Shown here one piece after another: positions 23,009 to 23,403 of a stretch of 23,403 nt of DNA. Every line of letters starts with the position of its first letter. Positions within the stretch are counted from its first letter, which is position 1. The translations under genes and the position numbers were made by a program. The notes beneath the pieces are model-generated. The model was not told the origin of the DNA, made no database searches, and saw nothing but the letters and a program-made list of their open reading frames with translations. Origin of the DNA: Christensenella sp. UBA6880 (lineage in GTDB: Bacteria > Bacillota > Clostridia > Christensenellales > CAG-917); contig DKCG01000042.1 in assembly GCA_002449145.1 (NCBI GenBank), positions 26,635 through 50,037 of the forward strand. The letters run 5' to 3'.

Positions 23009-23118
23009 CGCCAAACAGCGACTGGCATTGTCAAAGCCCTTCGGTCACTCGTCGTGTACGCATTAGTACACTAGGCGAGAGCCCGAAGGGCTTTTTCGCG
23101 CCATTCATCTGTTTGGCG
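23009..23118. repeat. Outer inverted repeat around the FAD gene terminator
   Basis: CGCCAAACAG (23009-23018) and CTGTTTGGCG (23109-23118) are perfect 10-bp inverted repeats, enclosing the terminator hairpin. This makes a 110-bp symmetrical unit starting 3 nt after the stop codon, like the ends of a small non-autonomous insertion. Confidence 0.65.
23033..23096 (+). terminator. Long intrinsic terminator of the FAD oxidoreductase gene
   Basis: AAAGCCCTTCGG (23033-23044) with CCGAAGGGCTTT (23083-23094) forms a 12-bp perfect stem followed by T's. Inside it CTCG (23048-23051) with CGAG (23076-23079) and GTGTAC (23054-23059) with GTACAC (23066-23071) extend the stem to a GCATTA loop. Confidence 0.85.
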
Positions 23119-23289
23119 TGCTTAGAGGAAAGTGAGCGTAAAAATGCGCTATTGAGCGAATAACTACGGCAGAGCCGTTTCCACAAACAGTCACGTACGA
23201 TTTAGTACGCTGGGCGGATTTGCAAAAGGGTTTTTCCTTGTTCTTCATCCAAATATCGCAGTCTTAGTAAGAAGTGAATTTCACTAAAT
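23119..23289. repeat. Noncoding stretch with a second GTAC stem-loop
   Basis: CGTAC (23194-23198) and GTACG (23205-23209) form a stem-loop with flanks TCAC and CTGGGCG that mirror the inner loop of the preceding terminator (TCAC, GTAC, TTAGTAC, CTAGGCG). Smaller palindromes are CGGC-AGA-GCCG (23167-23177) and AGTGAA-T-TTCACT (23273-23285). No gene is visible here. Confidence 0.5.
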
Positions 23290-23403
23290 TAATTCGAAGA
23301 CGGAACACGAGCCGCAAGGCGGCGAGAAAAGGGAGCGCCGAGCTTGACGGACAGTACAAGCGACTGCGCCGTTTGGGTGCGAAGCTGGCGCACAAAGCGC
23401 AGT
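23290..23403. repeat. Dispersed ~115-bp structured repeat, copy B (runs to window end)
   Basis: Second copy of 14008-14122, with the same hairpin arms: GCCGC-AAG-GCGGC (23311-23323) and ACTGCGC (23363-23369) with GCGCAGT (23397-23403). The window ends exactly where the similarity still holds, so the true right edge is unknown. Confidence 0.8.

Noticed and set aside
21587..23014. Antisense open frame of 475 codons covering the whole FAD oxidoreductase gene
   Set aside because: It is a shadow: codon bias on the real gene leaves few antisense stops. Similar long empty frames lie opposite metG (6753-7997), tatD and the radical SAM gene (8215-9612), the ATPase (16083-17687) and the SPFH gene (2195-3436). 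None has a family signature or ribosome binding site.

Overview
The window looks like a chromosomal segment of an uncultivated, spore-forming-lineage Clostridia (Bacillota). This rests on a spmA-spmB pair, a metG-tatD-(radical SAM)-ksgA gene order, strong GGAGG-type ribosome binding sites, A/T-rich extended -10 promoters and many intrinsic terminators. G+C is moderate, somewhat under half by eye. The genus cannot be named from the sequence. No tRNA, rRNA, CRISPR array, transposase or phage gene was seen.

Layout, left to right: (1) 1-1826, the 3' end of a large secreted or surface protein with Ig-like domains. (2) 2132-4348, an SPFH-domain protein with three zinc ribbons and a membrane-anchored zinc-ribbon partner, resembling Bacillus YdjI and YdjG of the PspA-linked membrane-stress system. 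(3) 4521-4721, a DUF1858 redox-disulfide mini-protein. (4) 4874-6042 (minus), spmB and spmA overlapping by 4 bp. (5) 6165-11580, a plus-strand housekeeping run: methionyl-tRNA synthetase, TatD nuclease, TatD-linked radical SAM protein, 16S rRNA dimethyladenosine transferase KsgA/RsmA and an EamA transporter. (6) 11682-12347 (minus), TrmO. (7) 12679-13788, a DUF2804 protein, followed by about 580 nt of noncoding sequence packed with nested inverted repeats. (8) 14368-15600, a type-B carboxylesterase. (9) 15696-15797, a strong promoter driving what appears to be a roughly 67-nt stand-alone small RNA. (10) 15813-18848 (minus), a PMCA-type P-type ATPase whose leader carries a yybP-ykoY-type (manganese) riboswitch with an intrinsic terminator and a tandem array of 22-bp hairpin units. 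(11) 19010-21464 (minus), an operon of acyl-AMP ligase, acyl carrier protein and acyl-ACP thioesterase. (12) 21650-23005, a divergent FAD-dependent oxidoreductase. (13) 23006-23403, a noncoding tail with nested inverted repeats and a second copy of the roughly 115-bp repeat found at 14008.

How the genes may work together: metG, tatD, the radical SAM gene and ksgA form the conserved translation/RNA-maturation neighbourhood of Firmicutes, with the radical SAM gene where rnmV usually lies. The ATPase is probably a Mn2+ and/or Ca2+ exporter switched on by Mn2+ through its leader. The ligase, ACP and thioesterase would load a carboxylic acid onto a dedicated carrier and release it again; no ketosynthase is present, so the divergent FAD enzyme is the obvious candidate for a modifying step between loading and release. 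This last point is inference.

The least explained material is noncoding: the small RNA candidate, the repeat shared by 14008-14122 and 23290-23403, the hairpin-rich spacer after the DUF2804 gene, and the hairpin array in the ATPase leader.
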